Assembly (NCBI GenBank): GCA_036756705.1
Contig: DAIOKN010000001.1
Coordinates: 119,943 to 183,942, forward strand
Origin: Caproicibacter sp002399225
GTDB taxonomy: Bacteria > Bacillota > Clostridia > Oscillospirales > Acutalibacteraceae
Length of the DNA: 64,000 bases
Reading direction: 5' to 3'
Every line of letters begins with the position of its first letter. Positions within the stretch are counted from its first letter, which is position 1. Shown here one piece after another: positions 34,765 to 42,682 of the stretch. Below the pieces are notes generated by a model. The model was not told where the DNA came from, ran no database searches, and saw nothing but the letters and a program-made list of their open reading frames with translations. Position numbers and translations under genes: made by a program.

Positions 34765-36065
34765 ATTGGAAAGAAAAGTATGCAGATCGGATCTGCACCG
34801 CCGATGAGGCGGTCGGCCATATCAAATCGGGGGATCGCGTAGTGGTTTCCCACGCATGTGGCGAGCCGGTTGTTCTGACGGACGCGATGGTTGCGAATGC
34901 GGAAAAGTACGGCTACAAAAATGTGGAGATTGTCCATATGGTGGCCATGGGGAAAGCAGGTTACTGCAAGCCCGGGATGGAAAAGCACTTTTGGCACAAC
35001 AGCCTTTTCATCGGCGCCACCACCAGGGACGCCGTTGCGGAGGGGCGCGGCGATTTTACGCCGATTTTCTTCAGCCAGGTCCCTGACCTGTTCCGCACCT
35101 CGATGCATGTCAATGTGGCGCTGCTGCAGGTGAGCGAACCGGATGAACACGGCTACTGCTCTCTCGGCGTTTCCTGCGACTACACGAAAGCTGCCGCGGA
35201 AGAAGCGGATATCCGGATCGCCCAGGTCAACAAGAATCTGCCGCGCGTGCTGGGAGACAATTTTGTCCATCTGTCCGATCTGGACTGCATCGTCCCTGCG
35301 GATTCGGAGGTCATCGCGCTGAAACCCGCCAAAATCAGTGAGGTCCAGCGCAAGATCGGTAAAAATGTCGCGTCTCTCATTCGGGACGGCGACTGCCTGC
35401 AGCTCGGGATCGGCGCGATTCCCGATGCTGTGCTGACCTTCCTGACGGAGAAGAACGACTTGGGAATTCACTCCGAAATGTTTTCCGACGGCGTGGTGGA
35501 TTTGATCAACCGCGGTGTCATCAACAACAAGCGCAAGCAGATCGACAGAGGCCAGAGCGTCGCCACATTTCTGATGGGTACCCGGAAGCTTTATGACTAT
35601 GTCGACAACAACCCGGCGGTGCGCATGATGCCGGTGGATTATGTCAATAACCCGCAGGTCATCTGCCAAAACGACAATGTGGTTTCCATCAATTCCTGCG
35701 TGGCGGTGGATCTGATGGGGCAGGTTTGTTCGGAGTCGATCGGCTTAAAGCAGATTTCCGGCGTCGGCGGGCAGGTTGACTTTGTCCGCGGCGCAACGAT
35801 GTCCCGCGGCGGCCGTACGATTATGGCGATGCCTGCTACGACGGGAAAAGGAAAGATTTCAAAGATTGTTCCGCTGATTGCGGAAGGCGCGGCGGTTTCC
35901 ACATCCCGGTGCGACGTGGATTATGTCGTCACGGAATACGGCGTTGCCCATCTGCATGGACTGACTCTGCGGGAGAGGGCGCGTCGGCTAATTGAAATCG
36001 CCGCCCCTGCGTTCCGTGACGGCCTGAAAGAAGAGTACAAAAAGCGCTTCCACTGCGATTATTGA
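34761..36065 (+). CDS. abfT: 4-hydroxybutyrate CoA-transferase
   Basis: Family I CoA-transferase of 434 residues (acetyl-CoA hydrolase/transferase group), moving CoA from acetyl-CoA or butyryl-CoA to 4-hydroxybutyrate. The catalytic Glu is in LGIHSEMFSDGVVDL. The CoA-binding LQLGIGAIPDAVL and the C-terminal TEYGVAHLHGLTLRERA match Cat2/AbfT. The length equals AbfT of C. aminobutyricum within a few residues. ATG 34761 overlaps the upstream stop. It supplies substrate to AbfD, which completes the route to crotonyl-CoA. Acetate or succinate specificity cannot be excluded by eye. Confidence 0.9.
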   Translation: MNWKEKYADRICTADEAVGHIKSGDRVVVSHACGEPVVLTDAMVANAEKYGYKNVEIVHMVAMGKAGYCKPGMEKHFWHNSLFIGATTRDAVAEGRGDFTPIFFSQVPDLFRTSMHVNVALLQVSEPDEHGYCSLGVSCDYTKAAAEEADIRIAQVNKNLPRVLGDNFVHLSDLDCIVPADSEVIALKPAKISEVQRKIGKNVASLIRDGDCLQLGIGAIPDAVLTFLTEKNDLGIHSEMFSDGVVDLINRGVINNKRKQIDRGQSVATFLMGTRKLYDYVDNNPAVRMMPVDYVNNPQVICQNDNVVSINSCVAVDLMGQVCSESIGLKQISGVGGQVDFVRGATMSRGGRTIMAMPATTGKGKISKIVPLIAEGAAVSTSRCDVDYVVTEYGVAHLHGLTLRERARRLIEIAAPAFRDGLKEEYKKRFHCDY

Positions 36066-36227
36066 TTGCGGTCCGGACCGGGCGTCCCCGCCGTTATCTT
36101 TTATCCGAATCCCGGTTGTAATCTGATTCGAATTCTTACTGTATTTTAAGATTTTCCTCCTTCCTTTCGCACGGTGAATTCGGCGCCCGGTAAAAGCGCC
36201 CATCCTTTCGGGTGGATTTTTTCCAAC

Positions 36228-36262
36228 AAAAAAGCACGCAACGGATTGCTGCGTGCTTTTTT
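36228..36262. terminator. Bidirectional terminator
   Basis: AAAAAAGCACGCA / TGCGTGCTTTTTT, 13-bp stem with a 9-base loop, between the CoA-transferase and the convergent FabZ-like gene. Confidence 0.9.
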
Positions 36263-36282
36263 GGTAAGTTTACCGCACCATA

Positions 36283-36711
36283 TCAGCGCAGTGCGAGCGT
36301 GATGCTGCCTGAAGCAATTTTCAGGCCTCTGCTTGTGGCGCGCACGTTGCATTCATACAATTCCTGCTGCGGTATGCCGGTAAGTTCTGCATAAAGCGTC
36401 AGGTGGTCGCCGGGCTGCACACTGCGCAGGAAGCGCATTCGGTTCACAGAGAAAAAATAGGGAATTTTATGATTGTTTCCCGGCGGAGTTAAAAGAAAAA
36501 GATCGGCTGTCTGCGCCAGACTTTCTTGAATGCAAATCCCCGGCAGGATTGGAGCACCCGGAAAATGGCCGTTGAAAACAAGCCACTTGGGGTTTACAAA
36601 CAATTCCGCAGTTGCACGTTTTCCGGGGATACATTCCGGGGAGCTGTCCACCAGCAGAATGGGCGGGCGCTGAGGAAGAATGTTTAAAACATCACGGTGT
36701 GTCAGAACCAT
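36283..36711 (-). CDS. FabZ-like 3-hydroxyacyl-ACP dehydratase
   Basis: Hot-dog-fold protein of 142 residues. The FabZ active site is visible as NGHFPGAPILPGICIQESLAQ (read in two parts), with the catalytic His in GHFPG and the Glu in CIQES. It removes water from 3-hydroxyacyl-ACP. It is divergent from a small acyl carrier protein gene (81 bases between starts) and next to acyl-activating and acyl-reducing genes. It is therefore probably not the main FabZ but a member of this cluster. A 6-bp inverted pair TGTTCG...CGAACA lies between the two starts. Confidence 0.88.
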   Translation of the reverse strand: MVLTHRDVLNILPQRPPILLVDSSPECIPGKRATAELFVNPKWLVFNGHFPGAPILPGICIQESLAQTADLFLLTPPGNNHKIPYFFSVNRMRFLRSVQPGDHLTLYAELTGIPQQELYECNVRATSRGLKIASGSITLALR

Positions 36712-36792
36712 GCAAACAACTCCTGTTCGGTTGATTTTGTTGATAGTTTAGATCATCTCGAACAGTATTTCAAGCGGTAAGAAGGTGATTTT

Positions 36793-37035
36793 ATGACGAA
36801 CTTGGAGAAATACAATCAAATCCTCAAGCGTGATCTGCGTGCCGGCGACGACGATCTCAATGACGGCGTACTGATTTACAACCGGTTTCAGCACTGGGAT
36901 TCCATGGCGCATATGGAGATGGTCTCAGATTTGGAAGAGGCGTTCCATGTGCAGTTTGAAACGCTGGATATTACCTCTTTCGACAAATACAGCGCTGGAA
37001 TTGAAATTCTGAGAAAGCTCGGGGTGAAGATCTGA
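36793..37035 (+). CDS. Acyl carrier protein
   Basis: Protein of 80 residues with the carrier motif HWDSMAHMEMVSDLEEAF, where the Ser in DSM accepts phosphopantetheine. RBS AAGGTG precedes ATG 36793. It differs from housekeeping AcpP, being less acidic early on and having DSM in place of DSL. It lies before an AMP-dependent ligase and LuxE/LuxC genes, so it probably carries the acyl chain in that pathway. Confidence 0.9.
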   Translation: MTNLEKYNQILKRDLRAGDDDLNDGVLIYNRFQHWDSMAHMEMVSDLEEAFHVQFETLDITSFDKYSAGIEILRKLGVKI

Positions 37036-37165
37036 CAGACTTACCGAAATTCCACTCGAAATTGCGAGGGGAGATGAACACGAACGGACGCTGCAACTCA
37101 ACTGGAAATGCGGTAGGTAATTGGATGCAAGAGCATTTTAGGCGGGAAAGGAAGCGTATGAAGCC

Positions 37166-38584
37166 ATGATTTTTTCCATTGACCAAAAACCTGAAAATGC
37201 ACCGGCGCTCTGCGCAGAAGACGGGACCGTTGTCACCTATGGGAAATTGTCCGGACAAATCGGGCAGGTGGCGGACGCGGTCCCGAAGCGCGTCCTGATT
37301 TTTTGCATGTGCCGAAACACTCCGGAATCCGTTATTGGATACTTAGCGTTTGTCTCCGGCAAGGCGGTTCCGCTGCTGCTGGATGCAGGGCTGTCTGCGG
37401 ATGCGCTGAAACGGCTGCGGACGGTTTACCGTCCACCCTATTTCTGGCTGCCGAAAGAGATGCTTTCCGCCGTTCCGGATGCGGAACCGGTTTTGGAACA
37501 GAGAAACTATGTGCTTGCGAAGACCGGTGATCCGGTTTGCCCGCTTGCGTCGGAGCTGGCGCTGCTGCTGCCGACTTCCGGAAGCACGGGAAGCCCGAAA
37601 CTGGTCCGTCTGAGCCGGAAAAACCTGGAGGCGAACGCGGAATCCATCAGCTGCTATCTGCGCCTGACGGCGGCGGAACGGCCGATTACGACTTTGCCGA
37701 TGCAGTATTCCTATGGACTTTCCATCCTCAACAGCCATCTTTTGAGGGGCGCCTGTATCCTGCTGACACAGTTCAGTGTGGTGCAGCAGCAGTTTTGGAA
37801 TTTCCTCCGTGAACAGCGAGCCACAAGCTTTGGCGGGGTCCCCTTTACCTATGAGCTCCTGCGGCGCCTGCACTTTACCGACCATGTTTTTCCCTCCCTG
37901 CACAGCATGACGCAGGCGGGAGGAAAACTGCCCGTTGCTCTGCAGCGGGAATTCGGAGTCTGGGCCCGGAAAAACGGCGTCCGGTTCTACGTTATGTACG
38001 GCCAGACTGAAGCCACGGCGCGCATGAGCTACCTTGCCCCGGAAAAATGTCTGGAAAAATGCGGAAGTGTCGGCATGGCGATCCCGGGTGGCCGTTTTTC
38101 CCTGCGCGGCGGGGACGGAAGCACGGTTGAGGAACCGGAACAAATAGGGGAGCTCCTTTACGAAGGGGACAATGTGACGCTGGGCTACGCCGAGTGCGCC
38201 GCGGATCTTGCAAAAGGGGATGAGCGGAAGGGAGTCCTGGAGACCGGCGACATGGCCCGCCGGGATTCGGAAGGATATTACTACATCGCCGGACGCAAAA
38301 AGCGCTTTGTGAAGATGCAGGGAATCCGGGTCAGCCTGGATGAGTGTGAGCAGCTTTTGCTGAATCGTTTTCGAGATTTCAGCTTTGCCTGTGTGGGCCG
38401 TGACGACAGAATCACCGTCTTTACCACAGACGCACACTCCAGCGGAGCCGCGGCCGACTATTTGGCGTCGGCCCTGCGTCTTCACCCATCTGTTGTCAGG
38501 GAGCGGTTTCTGCCGGAGATCCCCAAAAATGATGCGGGGAAGACCCTCTATGCGGTTTTGCGGAAGGAGGCGGAGGAAGTGTGA
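37166..38584 (+). CDS. AMP-dependent acyl ligase (adenylating enzyme)
   Basis: ANL superfamily protein of 472 residues. The AMP-binding P-loop motif is LLLPTSGSTGSPKLVRLS, followed by YVMYGQTEATARMSY, the ribose-binding ETGDMARRDSEGYYYIAGRKK and the C-terminal Lys region PKNDAGKTLYAVL. It activates a carboxylic acid, perhaps loading it on the ACP encoded just upstream. ATG 37166 follows GGAAAGGAAG. A four-codon frame (ATG AAG CCA TGA) overlaps this start and could affect translation. Together with ACP, LuxE and LuxC it forms a co-directional run with short or no gaps. Confidence 0.9.
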   Translation: MIFSIDQKPENAPALCAEDGTVVTYGKLSGQIGQVADAVPKRVLIFCMCRNTPESVIGYLAFVSGKAVPLLLDAGLSADALKRLRTVYRPPYFWLPKEMLSAVPDAEPVLEQRNYVLAKTGDPVCPLASELALLLPTSGSTGSPKLVRLSRKNLEANAESISCYLRLTAAERPITTLPMQYSYGLSILNSHLLRGACILLTQFSVVQQQFWNFLREQRATSFGGVPFTYELLRRLHFTDHVFPSLHSMTQAGGKLPVALQREFGVWARKNGVRFYVMYGQTEATARMSYLAPEKCLEKCGSVGMAIPGGRFSLRGGDGSTVEEPEQIGELLYEGDNVTLGYAECAADLAKGDERKGVLETGDMARRDSEGYYYIAGRKKRFVKMQGIRVSLDECEQLLLNRFRDFSFACVGRDDRITVFTTDAHSSGAAADYLASALRLHPSVVRERFLPEIPKNDAGKTLYAVLRKEAEEV

Positions 38585-38586
38585 CA

Positions 38587-39663
38587 ATGCCGGAACTGGA
38601 TTTTCATCGGAATCCATATTCGATGGAGCAGGCTGAAAAAGATCGGTTCCTGACGGAGCAGATCCGTCCTTTAACACGCTATCACGCGGCGCATTGTCAG
38701 GCCTATGCCAATATGCTTGCGGCCCTTCATTTTAATCCGGATGCGGCGTGCCATTACTCGGAATTCCCGTTTCTGCCTGTGGGATTGTTTAAGCGGATGA
38801 AACTGAGCAGTCTGGATGCGGAACAAAAAGACTATAAGACGGTTACTTCATCGGGAACAAGCGGTAAGCGTTCTCAGATTATTCTGGATGCCAGGACACG
38901 AACGCTTCAGCAAAAGGCTTTAGCCGCGATTGGCGGCAGCTTCCTCGGCAGCCGCCGTTTGCCCATGTTGGTGATCGACTGCCCGTCCGCCGTCGTCCGC
39001 CGCAATTATATTTCAGCCCGCGCATCGGGCATTGCGGGGTTTTCCCTTTTCGGCCGGCACCGCACTTTTGCGCTTACGGATGAGATGAAGCCGGATTTTG
39101 AGGGAATCCGTACTTTTCTGAATCAGTATGGATCACAGCCGTTTCTGGTGTTCGGCTTTACCTTCCTCGTATGGCAGACTTTGTGTCTGGATCTTGAAAA
39201 AGAGGGGATGCACCCGGATTTTAGCCATGGCATCCTGATTCACGGCGGCGGCTGGAAAAAGTTGCAAAGCATGGCTGTTTCGGCCGAGGAATTTAAGCGG
39301 CGTCTGAAAGAGACCTGCGGCCTGGAACATATCTATAACTATTACGGCATGGCCGAACAGACAGGCAGTATTTTTATGGAATGTGAGTACGGCCATCTGC
39401 ATTGTTCGGATTATTCCGGTATTCTGTTCCGCCGCAGCCGGGATTTCAGCCTGTGTTCCTGTGGCGAGAAGGGCGTGATTCAAGTGCTCTCCGTGCTGCC
39501 ATGGAGCTACCCGGGGCACAGTCTTCTGACGGAAGACGAGGGAATGCTCCTGGGAGTGGATGACTGTCCGTGCGGCAGGAAAGGAGCTTATTTTAAGGTG
39601 GAAGGCCGTTTGAAAAATGCGGAACTGAAAGGGTGCAGTGATACTGATGCAGCAAGTCGTTAA
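38587..39663 (+). CDS. luxE: LuxE-like acyl-protein synthetase
   Basis: Protein of 358-360 residues of the LuxE family, which activates a fatty acid with ATP and holds it on a C-terminal Cys before passing it to LuxC. Adenylation motifs are VTSSGTSGKRSQI and YYGMAEQTGSIFMECEYG. The C-terminal acyl-acceptor Cys region is ELKGCSDTD, ten residues from the end, the place known for LuxE. ATG 38587 (GGAGG ten bases before) is favoured over GTG 38581. It overlaps luxC by 26 bases. No luxA or luxB is present in the window. Confidence 0.9.
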   Translation: MPELDFHRNPYSMEQAEKDRFLTEQIRPLTRYHAAHCQAYANMLAALHFNPDAACHYSEFPFLPVGLFKRMKLSSLDAEQKDYKTVTSSGTSGKRSQIILDARTRTLQQKALAAIGGSFLGSRRLPMLVIDCPSAVVRRNYISARASGIAGFSLFGRHRTFALTDEMKPDFEGIRTFLNQYGSQPFLVFGFTFLVWQTLCLDLEKEGMHPDFSHGILIHGGGWKKLQSMAVSAEEFKRRLKETCGLEHIYNYYGMAEQTGSIFMECEYGHLHCSDYSGILFRRSRDFSLCSCGEKGVIQVLSVLPWSYPGHSLLTEDEGMLLGVDDCPCGRKGAYFKVEGRLKNAELKGCSDTDAASR

Positions 39664-40852
39664 TCGGATTTCCTTTTTGCTGGGCGATGCGGATACGCTG
39701 ACCGCCATGCCGGAGCAGCCGCCCCTGATGCCCTATGCGCCTGAGACGCTGAATTTTCTTTCCGCTCTTTCCGATCATCTGCGGAAAGATCCCGAAGCCC
39801 GTTCCATGAAAGATGTCATGACGTTCGCTTTCTGGTGCCGCCCGGCGGGTCTGAAGGAGAAAAAGAGAAATTATGAGGGAAACCTCACGCAGCGCCTGGG
39901 GCGGGGCGTTTCGCTCCATTTTGCGCCGTCCAACATCCCGACTCTGTTCGCTTACACGCTGGCGGCGGGTTTGCTGGGCGGCGACAGTTGCATCGTACGG
40001 CTGCCCTCTCAAAGCACGCCGCAGGAAGAGCGGATCTGCCGGGCGCTTCGCCTGGTCTGCAAAACGGAGTCCCCGGCTTTTCAAAGCAGAATTGTCCTGC
40101 TGCGCTGCGGCCATGAACCCGAGGTCATCCAGTTTTTGACGGATCTTTGCGACGTCCGCATTATCTGGGGCGGCGACCGGTCGGTGATGGAAATCCGAAA
40201 AGCCGCGCTTTTGCCCCGCTCGATTGATCTTCCGTTTGCGGATCGCGGAAGCGTGATGGTGCTGGACGCGGAAAAAATTCTGAATGAAAAAAACCTGGAA
40301 GGCTTGGTACAGAATTTTTATATCGACACTTATCTTACGGATCAGAATGCCTGCTCTTCCCCGCAGATCCTTTACTGGCGCGGAAACCCGGAAAGCATCG
40401 AACCGGCCCAGAAACGCTTTTGGGCCGAAGCCCAAAAGCTGGCCGCGGCCCGCTATTCGTTGGAGGCGGAGGTATCCGTCAAAAAGTGGGAAACCGCCTT
40501 TGCCCTTGCCGCCGTCACGCCGGGCGCGGAGATTTCGATTGGGCAGAATCTGGCGGTTCGCGTCAAGGTACCCTGTCTGAAACCGTGGATGTGGGACTAC
40601 GCGCAGGCAGGCGGCTTTTTTATCGAAGCTTCCGGTGCGGATTTGCTTCCCCTGCTGCCCGTGCTGGGAAAGCACTGTCAGACCATCTGCCGAGCCGGGG
40701 TCGGCGCGGAAGAAATTCTGGATCTTCTGCGGACTCATCATGCCGGCGGCGGGGACCGCATCGTCACCCCCGGGCATACGCTCGATTTTTCCATGGTATG
40801 GGACGGGTTTGACCTGATTGACATGCTTTCCCGCCGGGTGGTTGTGTCATAA
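39638..40852 (+). CDS. luxC: LuxC-like acyl-CoA/acyl-protein reductase
   Basis: NADPH-dependent fatty acyl reductase of 404 residues, of the LuxC aldehyde-dehydrogenase-like family. Motifs are the substrate-fold LHFAPSNIPTLFAYTLAAG, the catalytic Cys in DQNACSSPQILYW and RIVTPGHTLDFSMVWDG near the end. It starts inside luxE at GTG 39638 or ATG 39647. Product would be a fatty aldehyde released for oxidation or reduction by the enzymes at 45449 and 46649, or for use in an unknown product. The LuxE-LuxC pairing is strong evidence for a fatty acid reductase. Confidence 0.9.
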   Translation: MILMQQVVNRISFLLGDADTLTAMPEQPPLMPYAPETLNFLSALSDHLRKDPEARSMKDVMTFAFWCRPAGLKEKKRNYEGNLTQRLGRGVSLHFAPSNIPTLFAYTLAAGLLGGDSCIVRLPSQSTPQEERICRALRLVCKTESPAFQSRIVLLRCGHEPEVIQFLTDLCDVRIIWGGDRSVMEIRKAALLPRSIDLPFADRGSVMVLDAEKILNEKNLEGLVQNFYIDTYLTDQNACSSPQILYWRGNPESIEPAQKRFWAEAQKLAAARYSLEAEVSVKKWETAFALAAVTPGAEISIGQNLAVRVKVPCLKPWMWDYAQAGGFFIEASGADLLPLLPVLGKHCQTICRAGVGAEEILDLLRTHHAGGGDRIVTPGHTLDFSMVWDGFDLIDMLSRRVVVS

Positions 40853-40870
40853 AAGAAAGGGGGCGGTTTT

Positions 40871-41683
40871 GTGGAGTTTACGGTTGATCGGGGGGAGTGC
40901 AGGCTTTCCGGTGAATCCCGCGGCAGAGGCCCGGTCCTTTTGATGATTCACGGCGTCGGCTGCGACGGGACTTATTTTTCCGCCGCCGCCGATTTCCTCG
41001 CAGGCCGCTCTACCGTAGTGACCTATGACCGCCGCGGATATTCGAAAAGCCCATCGTGCAAAGGCGCCTCTTATGCCATTGGGGCGCAGGCGGAGGATGC
41101 ATCGCAGATTTTGCGGTTTCTTCACGCAGGGCCCTCTTTTGTCGTCGGGTGCAGCGCGGGCGGCGTCATTGCGCTGGAGCTGGCCCGCAGGCATCCGGAG
41201 CAGGTCGGCGGACTTTTGCTGCATGAGCCGCCGCTCGGTACGTCCGGATCTTTTCGGAAGGAGCTTGCGGACTGGCTCAGCCGTCTTCACGGCTTTGCGG
41301 AGCGCGGAAAGATCGCGGCTGCCGCACTGGAATTTGTGCGTGCGCTCGGCGGTGTTGATCCGCGCGCGCCAAAGCGCCCGCTACAAGAGCAGCGGCAGAA
41401 TCTGATGAATCTTGAAGTCTTTTTGTACCGTGAGATGGACCGGCTTGCGGAATACCTGCATGTTCTGCCGGAGCACATTTCACTTTCTGCACCCTGCGCC
41501 GTCGCCGTTGGGGAACGCGATGCGGACGGCCTTTTCTCAAAATATGGCGGAGACGCGGCGCGGCGGCTGAACTGCCCGCTTCTGCACGCGGCGGGGTATC
41601 ACAATATGGCAGCCGACCTGCCGCTGGATTTTGCATCCCTTGTGCTTGGAGCCTTTTCCATTCTTTTGGAAAAGCAGAAGTAA
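40871..41683 (+). CDS. Alpha/beta hydrolase, possible LuxD-like thioesterase
   Basis: Hydrolase of 270 residues. Oxyanion segment MIHGVGCDGTYF, nucleophile elbow VGCSAGGVIAL, Asp in VGERDADGLF and His in AAGYHNMAADLP make up the triad. GTG 40871 follows AAAGGGGGC. It comes 18 bases after luxC, so it is in the same operon. In lux operons LuxD is also an alpha/beta hydrolase that frees the fatty acid for LuxE. Sequence does not look specifically like LuxD, so this link is positional. Confidence 0.85.
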   Translation: MEFTVDRGECRLSGESRGRGPVLLMIHGVGCDGTYFSAAADFLAGRSTVVTYDRRGYSKSPSCKGASYAIGAQAEDASQILRFLHAGPSFVVGCSAGGVIALELARRHPEQVGGLLLHEPPLGTSGSFRKELADWLSRLHGFAERGKIAAAALEFVRALGGVDPRAPKRPLQEQRQNLMNLEVFLYREMDRLAEYLHVLPEHISLSAPCAVAVGERDADGLFSKYGGDAARRLNCPLLHAAGYHNMAADLPLDFASLVLGAFSILLEKQK

Positions 41684-41733
41684 ATTCTCCGGAGAAAACA
41701 GCTTCAGTCCGCCGCTGGAGCCGGGGCGGAGGA

Positions 41734-42462
41734 TTATCCTCGACTGCCGAAAAGCTTGTTGAACCTTGTGCCGTCGAGCTGTTTGTCGCCTGCCGCACGC
41801 TTTTTTGTCAGATCATAATTCCGCTGAACCGTCAGGAGAAGATCGGCGTCCGGAGCGGTGCGCTCGATTCGATCCGGGATAAAGCCTTTGTCCTCTTTTT
41901 GGATGTGTTCTAAAAGCGCATCATACTGCTGTACGGCGGCGGCTCGGATTTCCGGCGGCTGAATCAGCGGGCGGATCAGAATCCAACCGGATGACCGCTG
42001 TTCATAAACCCGCGTTCTCGCGCAGGAGCACGCGGCGCGCAGCCCGTCCTGACAAAGCTTTAAATAGGCCTTTTGAAAGACGGTGCCTCGGGTCGGGGTG
42101 CCTTCTGAAAACAGAGACGCCAACAGCGCGGCGGAGCGGGCAAATGCCAGGTGAAAAGATGTTTTTTCCTGGAGAGCTTCTTTCTGGCCGGAGTCCGGCA
42201 GGCGTGCGGCGATCCGGGGCGCGACCGCAGTCCGCAGCGCATCGGCGCAAAACAGCAGGAGTTCCGGGTCGCAGCGCGGCGTGAAATGCCGGTGAAACCG
42301 TTCTGCCTCTTTTACGATCTCTTGCGGGGAGAGAGAATGTGTTTTTATCGCGATGACGGAACGGCAGCATGGGGTTTCATGGTCCGGATCGGCGCCCTGC
42401 GAACAAAGAGTCTCAAGAGTACCGTATGCGTGGTCGTCCCACAGTTGTTTTTTGGATTTCAT
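41734..42462 (-). CDS. Hypothetical protein, 242 residues
   Basis: I do not recognise this protein. It is soluble and helix-rich, with several Cys (SQGADPDHETPCCRS, CDPELLLFCADALR, LKLCQDGLRAACSCARTR) and a C-terminal basic end. No signal peptide or membrane segment. It is convergent with the hydrolase gene and divergent from the PAS-AAA+ regulator gene. The arrangement of Cys residues might bind a metal. Upstream 42463-42682 is AT-rich and must hold the promoters for both this gene and the regulator. Confidence 0.6.
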   Translation of the reverse strand: MKSKKQLWDDHAYGTLETLCSQGADPDHETPCCRSVIAIKTHSLSPQEIVKEAERFHRHFTPRCDPELLLFCADALRTAVAPRIAARLPDSGQKEALQEKTSFHLAFARSAALLASLFSEGTPTRGTVFQKAYLKLCQDGLRAACSCARTRVYEQRSSGWILIRPLIQPPEIRAAAVQQYDALLEHIQKEDKGFIPDRIERTAPDADLLLTVQRNYDLTKKRAAGDKQLDGTRFNKLFGSRG

Positions 42463-42682
42463 GCGGATTTTAAGCCTTCCTTTCCGATTTCAATTTTGCC
42501 ACTGCTTTCTTGAAAGGACCAAAATATTCCTATAAGAATTATTTCCTTTATAATATCATAAAATGATTGATTTTTTTAAGGATTGATGTAAAATTACAAT
42601 AGAAAAAAACACATAATATGGAAGTATTCAAAAAAATTTAACACTGCCGCCAGGCGGTCAGAAAATACAGTGGGGTTGAAGG

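Noticed and set aside
37343..40777. Two long - strand ORFs opposite the ligase and luxC
   Set aside because: Sense genes form an overlapping operon with clear motifs; antisense frames are motif-free.
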